Assembly: GCF_030814435.1 (NCBI RefSeq)
Contig: NZ_JAUSUW010000010.1
Coordinates: 113,094 to 177,093 of the forward strand
Origin: Peteryoungia aggregata LMG 23059
GTDB lineage: Bacteria > Pseudomonadota > Alphaproteobacteria > Rhizobiales > Rhizobiaceae
Direction of reading: 5' to 3'
Length of the DNA stretch: 64,000 bases
The notes beneath the pieces are model-generated. The model ran no database searches, had not been told where the DNA came from, and saw nothing but the letters and a program-made list of their open reading frames with translations. Within the stretch, counting starts at the first letter, position 1. Each line of letters starts with the position of its first letter. Position numbers and translations under genes: made by a program. Shown piece after piece: positions 17,871-26,587 of the stretch.

Positions 17871-19024
17871 TCTCTCGCCAGCCGTTCCAGCATGGTCATG
17901 CAGGCCGCGAGTTCCTCCCGGAGGATGTACTCGTCTGGACGGTGGGCGCGGGTGATCGAGCCCGGGCCGCAGATGATCGAGGGAATACCCGCCGCCTGGA
18001 ACAGGCCGGCCTCCGTGCCGTAGCTCACCGACGGTATCGCCGCACCGTCCGACAGCCGTTCCACAAGCGCGACGAAGTCCGCATCCTGGGTCGGCGCCAG
18101 CGCAGGATAACTCGAAAGCTCCTTCCAGTTGGCCGATAGCAATCGCCCTTCCGCCTTGGCCAATGTGACCAGTGCATCCAGTTCTTCCAGAACCTTGGCG
18201 CTCACGTCCTGAGGCGCCACGCCTGGCACCGAGCGCACCTCGAAGGCGAGACGGCACAGATCAGGAATGATGTTGACCGCGCTCCCGCCCGACACGATGC
18301 CAGCCACGACTGTCGAGGACGGCGGTGAAAAACGCGGGTCGAACGGGCCTTCCGCTTCCATGCGCGCCGAAAGGTCGCGGATAAACAGCAGCAGCTCCGC
18401 TGCTGGATAGAGGGCGTTCTCGCCCTGCGCCGGCTGCGAGCTGTGCGCCGCCTTGCCGGTGAAGGTGATCTCGATCGCCTGTTTTCCCTTGTGGGAGAGC
18501 ACCGGTCGCATGTCGGAGGGCTCGCCGACGATACAGCCTGCAGGCGGCGCGCAGAGGTCCGGTAATTTTGCAATCATATGCGGAACGCCGCGACAGCCGA
18601 TTTCCTCGTCATAGGAAAAAGCGAGATGCACCGGACGTTTGAGGCCTGCCGCCTTGAACACGGGAACCGACGCCAGCATGCAGGCGAGAAAGCCTTTCAT
18701 ATCGGTGGTGCCGCGAGCCGTCAGCCGCCCGCCGTGATCACTCAGGCGGAAAGGATCTGCTGACCACACCTGCCCCTCGACCGAGACAACATCCATATGG
18801 CCCGAGAGCACATAACCGGGCATGTCCCTCGGGCCGATGGTGGCAAAGAGGTTCACCCGATCGCCTTCCGGTCCGGGCAGTACGGCACACTCCCCCCCCT
18901 GGGAGGCGAGATAGCCCCGCACATACTGGGCAATCGCGTCATTCCCCGCACCCGGCAGCAAGGGGAAGGACACGAGATCGGCCAGCAGCGCCTCGACCGA
19001 AAGAGCTGCACCAGAAACACCCAT
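17858..19024 (-). CDS. argE: acetylornithine deacetylase-like M20 metallohydrolase (ArgE type)
   Basis: Zinc hydrolase of 388 residues that removes N-acetyl or related acyl groups from amino acids. The metal ligands appear in SGHMDVV (His) and GTTDMKGF (Asp), the catalytic base and ligand in YDEEIGCRG (Glu-Glu), and a further ligand in VGEPSD. The dimerisation insert with the conserved His (GKAAHSSQP) is near residue 195. The ATG at 19024 is preferred over the TTG at 19048 because AAAAGGGGA precedes it. It sits in a catabolic island rather than an arginine operon, so the true substrate may be another N-acylated amino acid made in this pathway. Confidence 0.85.
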   Translation of the reverse strand: MGVSGAALSVEALLADLVSFPLLPGAGNDAIAQYVRGYLASQGGECAVLPGPEGDRVNLFATIGPRDMPGYVLSGHMDVVSVEGQVWSADPFRLSDHGGRLTARGTTDMKGFLACMLASVPVFKAAGLKRPVHLAFSYDEEIGCRGVPHMIAKLPDLCAPPAGCIVGEPSDMRPVLSHKGKQAIEITFTGKAAHSSQPAQGENALYPAAELLLFIRDLSARMEAEGPFDPRFSPPSSTVVAGIVSGGSAVNIIPDLCRLAFEVRSVPGVAPQDVSAKVLEELDALVTLAKAEGRLLSANWKELSSYPALAPTQDADFVALVERLSDGAAIPSVSYGTEAGLFQAAGIPSIICGPGSITRAHRPDEYILREELAACMTMLERLARELAA

Positions 19025-19296
19025 TCGCAAGATCCCCTTTTCAATCAATCACGTGTTGTCGACCATCATCCGCGCTTTGCCGCGCAGTTCATGCCGAAGA
19101 GGCGCCTTGGCGCAGGAGATCCTGCGGCAAAGCTGCCCCATCCCTTCCCTGGCGCCACGCCCGGCGGAAGGGCCGCCGCACAGAATTGCGTGCGCAGCCT
19201 TGCGAACAGAGCAATCCGCCGCCCGCTCCGGACAAATGGCGGATGGTTGCGGGCGCCCACCACTAGGATCGCCGCAGACTTACCGGAGCCCGAACA

Positions 19297-20760
19297 ATGT
19301 CCCTCTCCTTCGATCCCGCCTCCATCCCCTTCCGGTCCGGCCACTTCATCGGCGGCAGCTTCGTGGAGGATGCGCCTGTCTTGGCCATGCACCGCCCCTC
19401 GGATGGCATCGAATTCGCCGGCTGCCCGGTCGCTGATGCGGCCATGGTGGACCGGGCGGTCAGCACCGCCCGCAAGGCGCAGAAGGAGAGTGGCTGGGGC
19501 ACCTGCCGCCCGCGTGAGCGGACCAATGCACTGCTTCGCTGGGCGGATCTGATCGAACAGCATGGGCTGGAACTGGCGCAGCTGGAAGCCGTGCCGTCTA
19601 CCCGCCTGATAAACCAGTTGATCGCCGGTGACATTGCCGTAACGGCGGAGCAGATCCGCTTCTTTGCCGAGCTCGCCGACAAGGAGGGCGGCGCCGTCGT
19701 GCCGACTGCCGGGGGCCAGTTCGGCATGATCGTGACGGAGCCCTATGGTGTCGTCGGCGCCATCACGCCGTGGAATTTCCCCCTCTCCATGGCCGGGTGG
19801 AAGATGGCGCCCGCGCTCGCCGCAGGAAATGCGGTGGTGCTGAAACCCTCCGAAATGACGCCCTTCGCCACGCTGCGCATGGCAGAACTCTCCGTCGAGG
19901 CAGGCATTCCCGCCGGGCTCGTCAACGTGGTGCTCGGCGATGGCCCTGTCACCGGCAATGCGCTGACCGGCCACCCGGATATCGCCAAAGTCAGCTTCAC
20001 CGGCTCCACCGGCGCAGGGGCGGCCATCATGGCGAATATCGCGCGCACCGGCATCAAGCCGATGACACTGGAGCTTGGCGGCAAGAGCCCGCAGCTCGTC
20101 TTTGCCGATGCCGACATCGCGCTGGCCGCTGATTGCATCGCTCGCTCGATCCTGTTCAACGGCGGCCAGGCCTGCGTCGCGGGCAGCCGGGTAATCGCCC
20201 ATGCCAGCATCGCCGGTGAACTGGCGGAGCGACTGATAACACTGATGAGCGGCCACCAGCCCGGACATGGCTGGGACGAGACAACCACCTATTCCCCCTG
20301 CATTTCTGGCCGCCAGCGCGCTCGCGTGCATAGCCTTGTGCAGGCGGCGATCAGCGAGGGTGCAGAGGTGCTCGCCGGCGCGCGCGAGATGGACTACCCG
20401 GGTTACTTCTACCAGCCGACGCTGCTCACCAATGTTGCCCAAGACAACACCGCCGTGCGCGAGGAAGTGTTCGGGCCGGTGCTGACCTTGCAGACTTTTG
20501 AGACCGACGAAGAGGCCTTCACGCTGGCGGAACATCCCACCTATGGCCTTGCCGCCGGGATCTATACCCGTGACCTCTCCCGGGCTCTGAAGAGCCTGGA
20601 GCGCATCGAGGCGGGCACCATCTGGATCAATCGTTACGGGCGCTCGCGCGACCACATCCTGCCGACGGGGGGCTACAAGTCCTCCGGCATCGGCAAGGAT
20701 CTCGGCCGCGACGCCTACCACGCCAACCGCCGCTCGAAGAGCGTGCTCATCGACCTGTGA
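19297..20760 (+). CDS. NAD(P)-dependent aldehyde dehydrogenase
   Basis: Oxidises an aldehyde to the acid; 487 residues, full family length. The cofactor-binding GSTGAGAAI segment follows KVSFT, the general-base Glu is in LELGGKSPQ and the catalytic Cys in NGGQACVAGSR. It starts a plus-strand operon with the tartrate dehydrogenase-like gene 6 bases downstream and a second aldehyde dehydrogenase after that. Betaine-aldehyde and gamma-aminobutyraldehyde dehydrogenases share this architecture. With amine oxidases nearby, an aminoaldehyde is a likely substrate, but this is inferred. Confidence 0.9.
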   Translation: MSLSFDPASIPFRSGHFIGGSFVEDAPVLAMHRPSDGIEFAGCPVADAAMVDRAVSTARKAQKESGWGTCRPRERTNALLRWADLIEQHGLELAQLEAVPSTRLINQLIAGDIAVTAEQIRFFAELADKEGGAVVPTAGGQFGMIVTEPYGVVGAITPWNFPLSMAGWKMAPALAAGNAVVLKPSEMTPFATLRMAELSVEAGIPAGLVNVVLGDGPVTGNALTGHPDIAKVSFTGSTGAGAAIMANIARTGIKPMTLELGGKSPQLVFADADIALAADCIARSILFNGGQACVAGSRVIAHASIAGELAERLITLMSGHQPGHGWDETTTYSPCISGRQRARVHSLVQAAISEGAEVLAGAREMDYPGYFYQPTLLTNVAQDNTAVREEVFGPVLTLQTFETDEEAFTLAEHPTYGLAAGIYTRDLSRALKSLERIEAGTIWINRYGRSRDHILPTGGYKSSGIGKDLGRDAYHANRRSKSVLIDL

Positions 20761-20766
20761 GAACCC

Positions 20767-21801
20767 ATGGCACCCTATCGCATCGCCCTCATTCCCGGTG
20801 ACGGGATCGGTATCACGGTCACGCAGGCAGCGCTTGCCGTTGCTGGAAAGGCCCTGCCGGGCAGGCTTGAAACCGTCACCTTCCCCTGGTCCTGCGATTT
20901 CTATCTGCAGACCGGGCAGATGATGCCGCAGGATGGCATCGAGACTCTGCGTGGATTTGACGCCATCTATCTGGGTGCGGTCGGCTGGCCCGAAAAGGTG
21001 CCGGATTCGGTCTCCCTGCATGGCCTGCTGCTGCCGATCCGCAAGGCGTTCGTGCAATATGCCAATATCCGCCCGCACCGGCTTCTGCCCGGTGTGGAAG
21101 GCCCGCTGCGCAAGGGCGGCTTCGACATTCTCTGCATCCGCGAGAACACCGAAGGCGAATATTCGGGCGCCGGCGGGCGCGTGCATCAGGGCACGAAGGA
21201 CGAGGTGGCCGTCGAGACCGCCATCTTCACCCGCGCCGGCGTCGAGCGCATACTGCGCTTCGGCTTCGAGCAGGCCCGCAAGCGCAGCGGCAAGCTGGCT
21301 TCGGTCACCAAATCCAATGCGCAGAAATACTCGATGGTGTTCTGGGACGAGGTGACGAAGGAGGTCGCCGCAGACTATCCCGACGTGACGGTCAGCCACT
21401 ATCACATCGATGCCATCGCGGCACGCATGGTGATGGACCCGCAAAGCCTCGATGTGGTGGTCGCGTCCAACCTTTTCGGCGACATCCTGACGGATCTAGG
21501 TGCAGCTATTCAGGGCGGTCTCGGCTTTGCCGCCTCTGCCAACATCAACCCCGACCGCACCGCCCCGTCGATGTTCGAGCCGGTGCATGGCTCCGCACCC
21601 GATATTGCCCATCTCGGCATCGCCAATCCGCTGGCCGCCATCTGGTCTGCCGCGATGATGCTGGAGCATCTGGGTGAGCCCGAAGCCGCCTCACGCATCA
21701 TGGCCGCGATGGAAACGACCACCGCACGCGGTATCGGCACTGTGCCGGGCCGCGACAAGACCGATGACATTACCCACGCCGTTCTTGCGGCTCTGGATTG
21801 A
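20767..21801 (+). CDS. tartrate dehydrogenase/isopropylmalate dehydrogenase-family oxidoreductase
   Basis: NAD-dependent beta-decarboxylating dehydrogenase fold, 344 residues. IPGDGIGI opens the protein. The substrate loop ENTEGEYSGAGG and the metal/cofactor residues in ASNLFGDILTDLGAAIQGG are intact, and MFEPVHGSAPDIA is the NAD-binding loop. The family oxidises D-malate, tartrate or isopropylmalate-like hydroxyacids. The context of aldehyde dehydrogenases argues against leucine synthesis and for a catabolic hydroxyacid such as tartrate or D-malate. It is packed between two dehydrogenase genes in one operon. Confidence 0.87.
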   Translation: MAPYRIALIPGDGIGITVTQAALAVAGKALPGRLETVTFPWSCDFYLQTGQMMPQDGIETLRGFDAIYLGAVGWPEKVPDSVSLHGLLLPIRKAFVQYANIRPHRLLPGVEGPLRKGGFDILCIRENTEGEYSGAGGRVHQGTKDEVAVETAIFTRAGVERILRFGFEQARKRSGKLASVTKSNAQKYSMVFWDEVTKEVAADYPDVTVSHYHIDAIAARMVMDPQSLDVVVASNLFGDILTDLGAAIQGGLGFAASANINPDRTAPSMFEPVHGSAPDIAHLGIANPLAAIWSAAMMLEHLGEPEAASRIMAAMETTTARGIGTVPGRDKTDDITHAVLAALD

Positions 21802-21811
21802 GGAAACCGAC

Positions 21812-23287
21812 ATGACGATAGCACTCGCCGACCTTCTGCCAAGCCTCAAGGACAAGGACCTCTTCCGCCAGCAAAGCGTGATTGGCGGTGTCTGGTGCGA
21901 TGCCTCGACGGGCAGGACCATCGAGATCACCAATCCGGCCACCGGCAAGGCGATCGGCACGGTGCCGGACATGTCCGCTGAGGACACCCGCCGCGCCATA
22001 GAAGCGGCAGATGTGGCCTTCCGCAGCTGGCGCCAGGTGCCGAATGCCGAACGGGCGGCAAAGCTCGAGCGCTGGTTCACCCTGATGGAAGCCCATGCCG
22101 ATGATCTTGCGCTGATCCTGACGCTCGAACAGGGCAAGCCGCTGGCCGAGGCCAAGGGTGAGATCACCTATGGCGCCTCTTTCGTGAAGTGGTTTGCCGA
22201 GGAAGCCCGGCGCATCGAGGGGGGCATCATCCCCTCGCCCACATCAGATCGGAAGATCCTGGCCCTCAAGGAGCCGGTGGGTGTATCGGCGATCATCACC
22301 CCGTGGAACTTCCCCAATGCCATGATCACCCGCAAGGTGGCCCCGGCGCTGGCTGCCGGCTGCACCGTGGTGATCAAGCCCTCCGACTTTACCCCTTATT
22401 CGGCGCTGGCGCTCGCCGTGCTGGCCGAGCGGGCGGGCATTCCGGCAGGTGTGATCAACATCCTCACCGGCCTGCCGGCAGAGATCGGAGCCGAACTCAC
22501 GGCCAGCCCGGTGGTCCGCAAGCTGTCGTTTACCGGCTCCACACGCGTGGGCTCGCTCTTGATGGCCCAGTGTGCGCCGACGGTGAAACGGCTGAGCCTG
22601 GAGCTTGGCGGCAATGCACCCTTCCTCGTCTTTGACGATGCGGATCTGGATGCCGCCGTTGACGGGGCGATCGCCTCCAAGTTTCGCAATGGTGGCCAGA
22701 CCTGCGTCTGCTCCAACCGCATTCTCGTCCAATCCGGCATCTACGATGCCTTCGCCGCGAAGCTCTCAGCGCGTGTGGCCGCCATGAAGGTGGGCTCAGG
22801 TCTTGAGGCGGGCGTGGCCATCGGACCGATGATCAACCGCGCGGCGGTGGAAAAGATCGAGCGCCACGTGGCCGACGCCGTCGCCAAGGGCGCAAGCATC
22901 GCCGCTAAGGCCGCAACGCCGGAAGGCAGCCAGTTTGCCGCCCCGGCGGTACTGACCGGCTGCACCACGGACATGCAGTTGGCAAGCGAGGAAACATTCG
23001 GCCCGGTCGCCCCGCTCTTCCGCTTCGAGACGGAAGAAGAAGCCGTGGCCATCGCCAACGACACCCCCTTCGGCCTTGCCGCCTATTTCTACACCCGCGA
23101 CATGGCCCGCGCCTGGCGCGTGGGCGAAGCGCTGGAATCGGGCATGGTCGGCCTGAACACCGGCGCCATCTCCATGGCCGTTTCCCCCTTCGGCGGCATC
23201 AAGCAATCCGGCCTTGGCCGCGAGGGCGCACGAGAAGGCATCGAGGAATATCTGGAGACCAAGGCCTTCCACATCGGCGGGCTCTGA
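21812..23287 (+). CDS. gabD: NAD(P)-dependent succinate-semialdehyde dehydrogenase-like enzyme (GabD type)
   Basis: Aldehyde dehydrogenase of 491 residues, closest by pattern to GabD, which turns succinate semialdehyde into succinate. The start ATG at 21812 follows GAGGAAACCGAC. Key segments are GVSAIITPWNFP, KLSFTGSTRVG, LELGGNAPFLVFDDADLDAAV and the catalytic GGQTCVCSNR. It is the third gene of the dehydrogenase operon and ends at a bidirectional terminator. With the class III aminotransferase downstream in the island it could handle a 4-carbon semialdehyde, which suits a GABA-like route. Confidence 0.88.
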   Translation: MTIALADLLPSLKDKDLFRQQSVIGGVWCDASTGRTIEITNPATGKAIGTVPDMSAEDTRRAIEAADVAFRSWRQVPNAERAAKLERWFTLMEAHADDLALILTLEQGKPLAEAKGEITYGASFVKWFAEEARRIEGGIIPSPTSDRKILALKEPVGVSAIITPWNFPNAMITRKVAPALAAGCTVVIKPSDFTPYSALALAVLAERAGIPAGVINILTGLPAEIGAELTASPVVRKLSFTGSTRVGSLLMAQCAPTVKRLSLELGGNAPFLVFDDADLDAAVDGAIASKFRNGGQTCVCSNRILVQSGIYDAFAAKLSARVAAMKVGSGLEAGVAIGPMINRAAVEKIERHVADAVAKGASIAAKAATPEGSQFAAPAVLTGCTTDMQLASEETFGPVAPLFRFETEEEAVAIANDTPFGLAAYFYTRDMARAWRVGEALESGMVGLNTGAISMAVSPFGGIKQSGLGREGAREGIEEYLETKAFHIGGL

Positions 23288-23291
23288 AACG

Positions 23292-23320
23292 AAAGGGGCG
23301 GGCTCAAGGCCCGCCCCTTT
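23292..23320. terminator. bidirectional intrinsic terminator
   Basis: AAAGGGGCGGGC (23292-23303), loop TCAAG, GCCCGCCCCTTT (23309-23320), then TC. The A-tract and T-tract on the two sides make it usable in both directions. It follows the gabD-like stop and precedes the convergent FAD oxidase stop. Confidence 0.85.
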
Positions 23321-23356
23321 TCAATGCTTGCCCCGGCTTTGCCTGCCCGGACCTGA

Positions 23357-24634
23357 CTAACCGATCCGGTCCTTGAACTTGTAGTAGGCCCCCACCAGCG
23401 GCAGGAACCACGGCTGGCCAAGATGGCCGGGAATGGCGGGCCAGGGGAGCTCGGCCCAGGGATTGCTCCGGACGCGACCGAGGATCTGGTCGGCGATGAT
23501 TTCGCCCATATGGGTGGCGATCTGCGCCCCGTGGCCGGAATAGCCCATGGCGAAGTGAACACCGTCCGCCTCACCGGCGCGGGGAAAGCGGTCCTTGGTC
23601 ATGTCGACGAGGCCGCCCCAGCAATAGTCAACAGCGATATCGCCCAGCTGCGGGAAGATACCCTGGAGCGCGTCCTTGAGGATGCGGCCGCTTTTCTCGT
23701 CCGAGGTCTGGTTCGAGGTGGCTGAGAAACGCGCGCGTCCACCGAAGATCAGGCGGTTGTCGGGGGCGAGGCGGAAGTAATTTCCGACATTGAGCGAGGT
23801 GACGCAGGTGCGATTGCCCGGCATCACAGACTGGACCTCCGTCTCCGTCAGTGGGCGGGTGGCCAAAAGGAAACTGCCGACCGGCACGATGCGGCGACGG
23901 AAGTAGCTGAAGGTTTTCGGCGTATAGGCACCGGTCGCCAGCACCACCTTCGTCGCCCGCACGATGCCCTCGGGCGTTTCCAGCTCATGGCCGGCAGTAG
24001 TCTGACGGCGACCGGTGACCGGCGTCTTCTCATGGATCTCCGCCCCGTGCCGCGCGGCCGCTTCCGCCAGCCCCACGACGAAGCGGCCCATATGCATCAT
24101 GGCGCTCTTCTTCTGCAGCATGGCACCGTGGAAGATGTCCGAACCGATCTCGCCCGCAAGCTCCGCTCTGGTTAGCATCGCCGTATCGGGATCGACCGTG
24201 CGGTTGATGGCTTCGAGGTTGCGGGCAAGTCCTTCATAGTGCTGCGGCTTGGAGGCGAGCTTCAGCTTGCCGGCGCGACGGAAATTGCAATCAATGCCCT
24301 CTTCGGCGATGATCCGCTCTATGGTGTCGATGCCATCGTCAAAGGCCTTGTACATGGCCTTAGCCGTCTCCACGCCATAGGTGGCGATGGCGCCGGTGAA
24401 GCTGTGGGCCACCCCATTGTTGAGATGCCCACCATTGCGGCCCGAGGCGCCGAAGCCAACCGTTTCCGCCTCCAGCACGATGACCCGGCGGCCCTCCATG
24501 GCCAGACGCCGCGCCGCGCCAAGGCCGGTGAAACCGGCCCCGATCACGGCTACATCATAGTGCCCGGACGGGGATGTCGTAGAGCCCCCTGTGAAAGCGG
24601 GCGCCGTATCCTGCCAATAGGATGCGAATTTCAT
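23357..24634 (-). CDS. FAD-dependent amine oxidoreductase (DAO family, PuuB-like)
   Basis: Flavoprotein of 425 residues that oxidises an amine or N-substituted amino acid, giving an aldehyde or keto acid. The FAD dinucleotide fold is VAVIGAGFTGLGAARRLA at residues 28-45, followed by EAETVGFGASGRNGG, the DAO-family flavin loop. The C terminus holds MGYSGHGAQIATHMG, the second flavin contact. Gamma-glutamylputrescine oxidase is the best-known member. It is the second gene of a minus-strand pair after a haloacid-dehalogenase gene, 39 bases apart. Confidence 0.87.
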   Translation of the reverse strand: MKFASYWQDTAPAFTGGSTTSPSGHYDVAVIGAGFTGLGAARRLAMEGRRVIVLEAETVGFGASGRNGGHLNNGVAHSFTGAIATYGVETAKAMYKAFDDGIDTIERIIAEEGIDCNFRRAGKLKLASKPQHYEGLARNLEAINRTVDPDTAMLTRAELAGEIGSDIFHGAMLQKKSAMMHMGRFVVGLAEAAARHGAEIHEKTPVTGRRQTTAGHELETPEGIVRATKVVLATGAYTPKTFSYFRRRIVPVGSFLLATRPLTETEVQSVMPGNRTCVTSLNVGNYFRLAPDNRLIFGGRARFSATSNQTSDEKSGRILKDALQGIFPQLGDIAVDYCWGGLVDMTKDRFPRAGEADGVHFAMGYSGHGAQIATHMGEIIADQILGRVRSNPWAELPWPAIPGHLGQPWFLPLVGAYYKFKDRIG

Positions 24635-24673
24635 GGATCAGTTCCCGGAGCTTGCGCGGATCGCCGCCGAATT

Positions 24674-25339
24674 TCAGATACCGAACACGCCGGGCAGGCC
24701 GGAAATGTCCTTGATCTCGGTGTATTCGTAGAAGGGATTGGCGGGCTCGTGCCGGCGGTTGACCCAGACCTTGGACTTGATGCCGAGGTCGTAAGCCGTC
24801 ATCAGGTCATAACGGAAAGAGGACGACACATGGGTCACGTCCTCAGGACCGCAGCCCAGCACGTCGAACATGTATTCGAAGCCGTTCATCTGCGGCTTGT
24901 AGCTGCCGGCATCTTCGGCGGTGATCACCTTGTGGAAGGGCGCGCCGAGTTTTTCGACATTCGACATGATCTGGCTGTTCATGGCGTTGGAGAGGATGAC
25001 GAGAGGGATCTCCCTGGCCAGTTTGGCCAGACCTTCCGGCACATCCGGATGCGGGCCCCAGGTCGGAACCTCATGATAGACACGCAACGCATCTTCCTCG
25101 CGAAAGATCACGCCATTGCGCTTGCAGCTGCGCTTCAAGGCGTTGTGTACAACATCGGCATAGGGCTTCCAGGCACCCAGCACTTCATCCATGCGATAGG
25201 CCGCAAAGTCGCGGATGAACACGGTCATGCGGGCTTCGTCCAGCATATCGCCATAGATGCGCCGAGCGGCACCAGCCATGTCGAAGTTGATCAGGGTGCC
25301 GTAGCAGTCGAAGGTCACGTATTTCGGGCGGAAGGTCAT
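24674..25339 (-). CDS. haloacid dehalogenase type II-like hydrolase
   Basis: HAD-superfamily hydrolase of 221 residues. The nucleophile Asp11 is in TFDCYGTL, motif II in VILSNAMNS, the Lys in SYKPQMNGF and the acidic motif region in THVSSSFRYDL. This pattern is that of L-2-haloacid dehalogenases, although many such genes beside amine oxidases act on unknown, possibly phosphorylated or amine-type substrates. It precedes the PuuB-like oxidase in one operon and is divergent from a GNAT gene. Real dehalogenation is not implied by the context. Confidence 0.85.
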   Translation of the reverse strand: MTFRPKYVTFDCYGTLINFDMAGAARRIYGDMLDEARMTVFIRDFAAYRMDEVLGAWKPYADVVHNALKRSCKRNGVIFREEDALRVYHEVPTWGPHPDVPEGLAKLAREIPLVILSNAMNSQIMSNVEKLGAPFHKVITAEDAGSYKPQMNGFEYMFDVLGCGPEDVTHVSSSFRYDLMTAYDLGIKSKVWVNRRHEPANPFYEYTEIKDISGLPGVFGI

Positions 25340-25681
25340 CTTTATCCCCGTGCTGCAGATGCCGGATGGCGGAAGGTGGAAGCGGAGGCCGAACCGGGCC
25401 TTTGAACCTATCCTAGACAGCCCTTGGAAAAGCCACCGCCGCTTTCACCCCGTCCCGAAGCACATTCCGCCGTATCGGGTAGCCATGACGGCACCTTATT
25501 GCGGCGGGGCAAGGCACCGCCCCCCCGCGGTGCCCCCGCCTGCTTCATCCGCTTGGCAGATCATGCTTCGAAGAGGTGAACGAACAGCGGAAGATACCGC
25601 CAGTGTGGAGAGCAAGCGCGGCATCTTCGTTGGGACACGACTTAGGCTGAAGACATCAACCGTTCTCCAGCGCAGGTTCAC
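25340..25681. other. 342-base divergent intergenic region
   Basis: Lies between the HAD gene (minus) and the first GNAT gene (plus). It must carry promoters for both sides, but no convincing operator, Lrp-like box or hairpin was found by eye. Small frames here lack ribosome sites. Confidence 0.5.
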
Positions 25682-26539
25682 ATGCTGACCGATGACACCT
25701 TCACCATCCAGCCGATGGAGCCCAGACATCTTGCCGGGGCCCTGCGCCTGTCGCAGGCTGAGAAATGGCCGCACAGGGCCGAAGACTGGAGCCTCTTCCT
25801 GAGCCTGTCGAAAGGCGTCGTTGCCATCGAGAACGGCGAAGTCGTTGCCACCGCCCTTGCCACGCCCTTCGGCGACACCGCGACGATCAACATGATCATC
25901 GTGGACGGGCGCATGCGCGGCAGAGGTCTTGGACGCAAGATGATGACCAGCGTGATGAGCCTGCTGCACCCAAGAGAATGGCGGCTCGTCGCCACCCTCG
26001 AAGGCCTGCCGCTTTACGAAAAGCTCGGCTTTCGGGCCGTGGGCGAAATCCTTCAGCATCAGGGTATGGCACAGGCACCGGAGCATGTGCCCGCCCCCGC
26101 CGCAAACGCTGTTGACGGGCTGCATCTGGCAAGCGCCTCGGATGCTTCCGTTCTGGCTCAACTCGACAAGGCCGCCACCGGCATGGACCGGACGGTGCTG
26201 ATCAGCGAACTGCTCCGCCTCGGCACGATCCTTGCCATCCGCGAGAACGGCCAGATCACCGCCTATGCGGCCCTGCGCCCCTTCGGGCGCGGCGAGGTAG
26301 CCGGCCCCGTGATCGCCCGCGATGCAGATCAGGCCCGGCTGCTCCTGTCATATATGCTGACGGAATGCGAAGGCCGCTTCCTGCGGGTGGACACGGGCGC
26401 AGAGACCGGCCTTGCCCCCTTCCTGGCAGAGCACGGCCTTGCCCATGCGGGCGGCGGCATCGCCATGCGGCTTGGGGCCACCGCTGATGCTTCTGTTCCG
26501 GTTCACACATTTGCCCTCGCCGCACAGGCGCTCGGCTGA
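25682..26539 (+). CDS. GNAT-family N-acetyltransferase (paralogue A)
   Basis: Acetyl-CoA dependent transferase of 285 residues. The first half is a GNAT domain with the acetyl-CoA loop VDGRMRGRGLGRKMMTSVM at about residues 73-93. The second half (about 150-285) is a further domain ending VHTFALAAQALG. It is clearly related to the GNAT protein at 36497-37360: both share WPHR-x-x-DW near residue 30, a FGRG-x-V-x-GPV segment, FLR-x-DT-x-AE and the TF-x-L-x-x-QALG ending. It precedes the aminotransferase gene by 48 bases. The acceptor amine is unknown. Confidence 0.83.
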   Translation: MLTDDTFTIQPMEPRHLAGALRLSQAEKWPHRAEDWSLFLSLSKGVVAIENGEVVATALATPFGDTATINMIIVDGRMRGRGLGRKMMTSVMSLLHPREWRLVATLEGLPLYEKLGFRAVGEILQHQGMAQAPEHVPAPAANAVDGLHLASASDASVLAQLDKAATGMDRTVLISELLRLGTILAIRENGQITAYAALRPFGRGEVAGPVIARDADQARLLLSYMLTECEGRFLRVDTGAETGLAPFLAEHGLAHAGGGIAMRLGATADASVPVHTFALAAQALG

Positions 26540-26587
26540 ACGGTTATGCCGGTGGCCAGATGGGCTGCCGGAGAGAAAGGACGTCCC

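Noticed and set aside
19066..21444. 792-residue minus-strand open frame
   Set aside because: Runs antisense through two well-supported dehydrogenase genes with intact catalytic motifs; a product of GC-rich codon bias.
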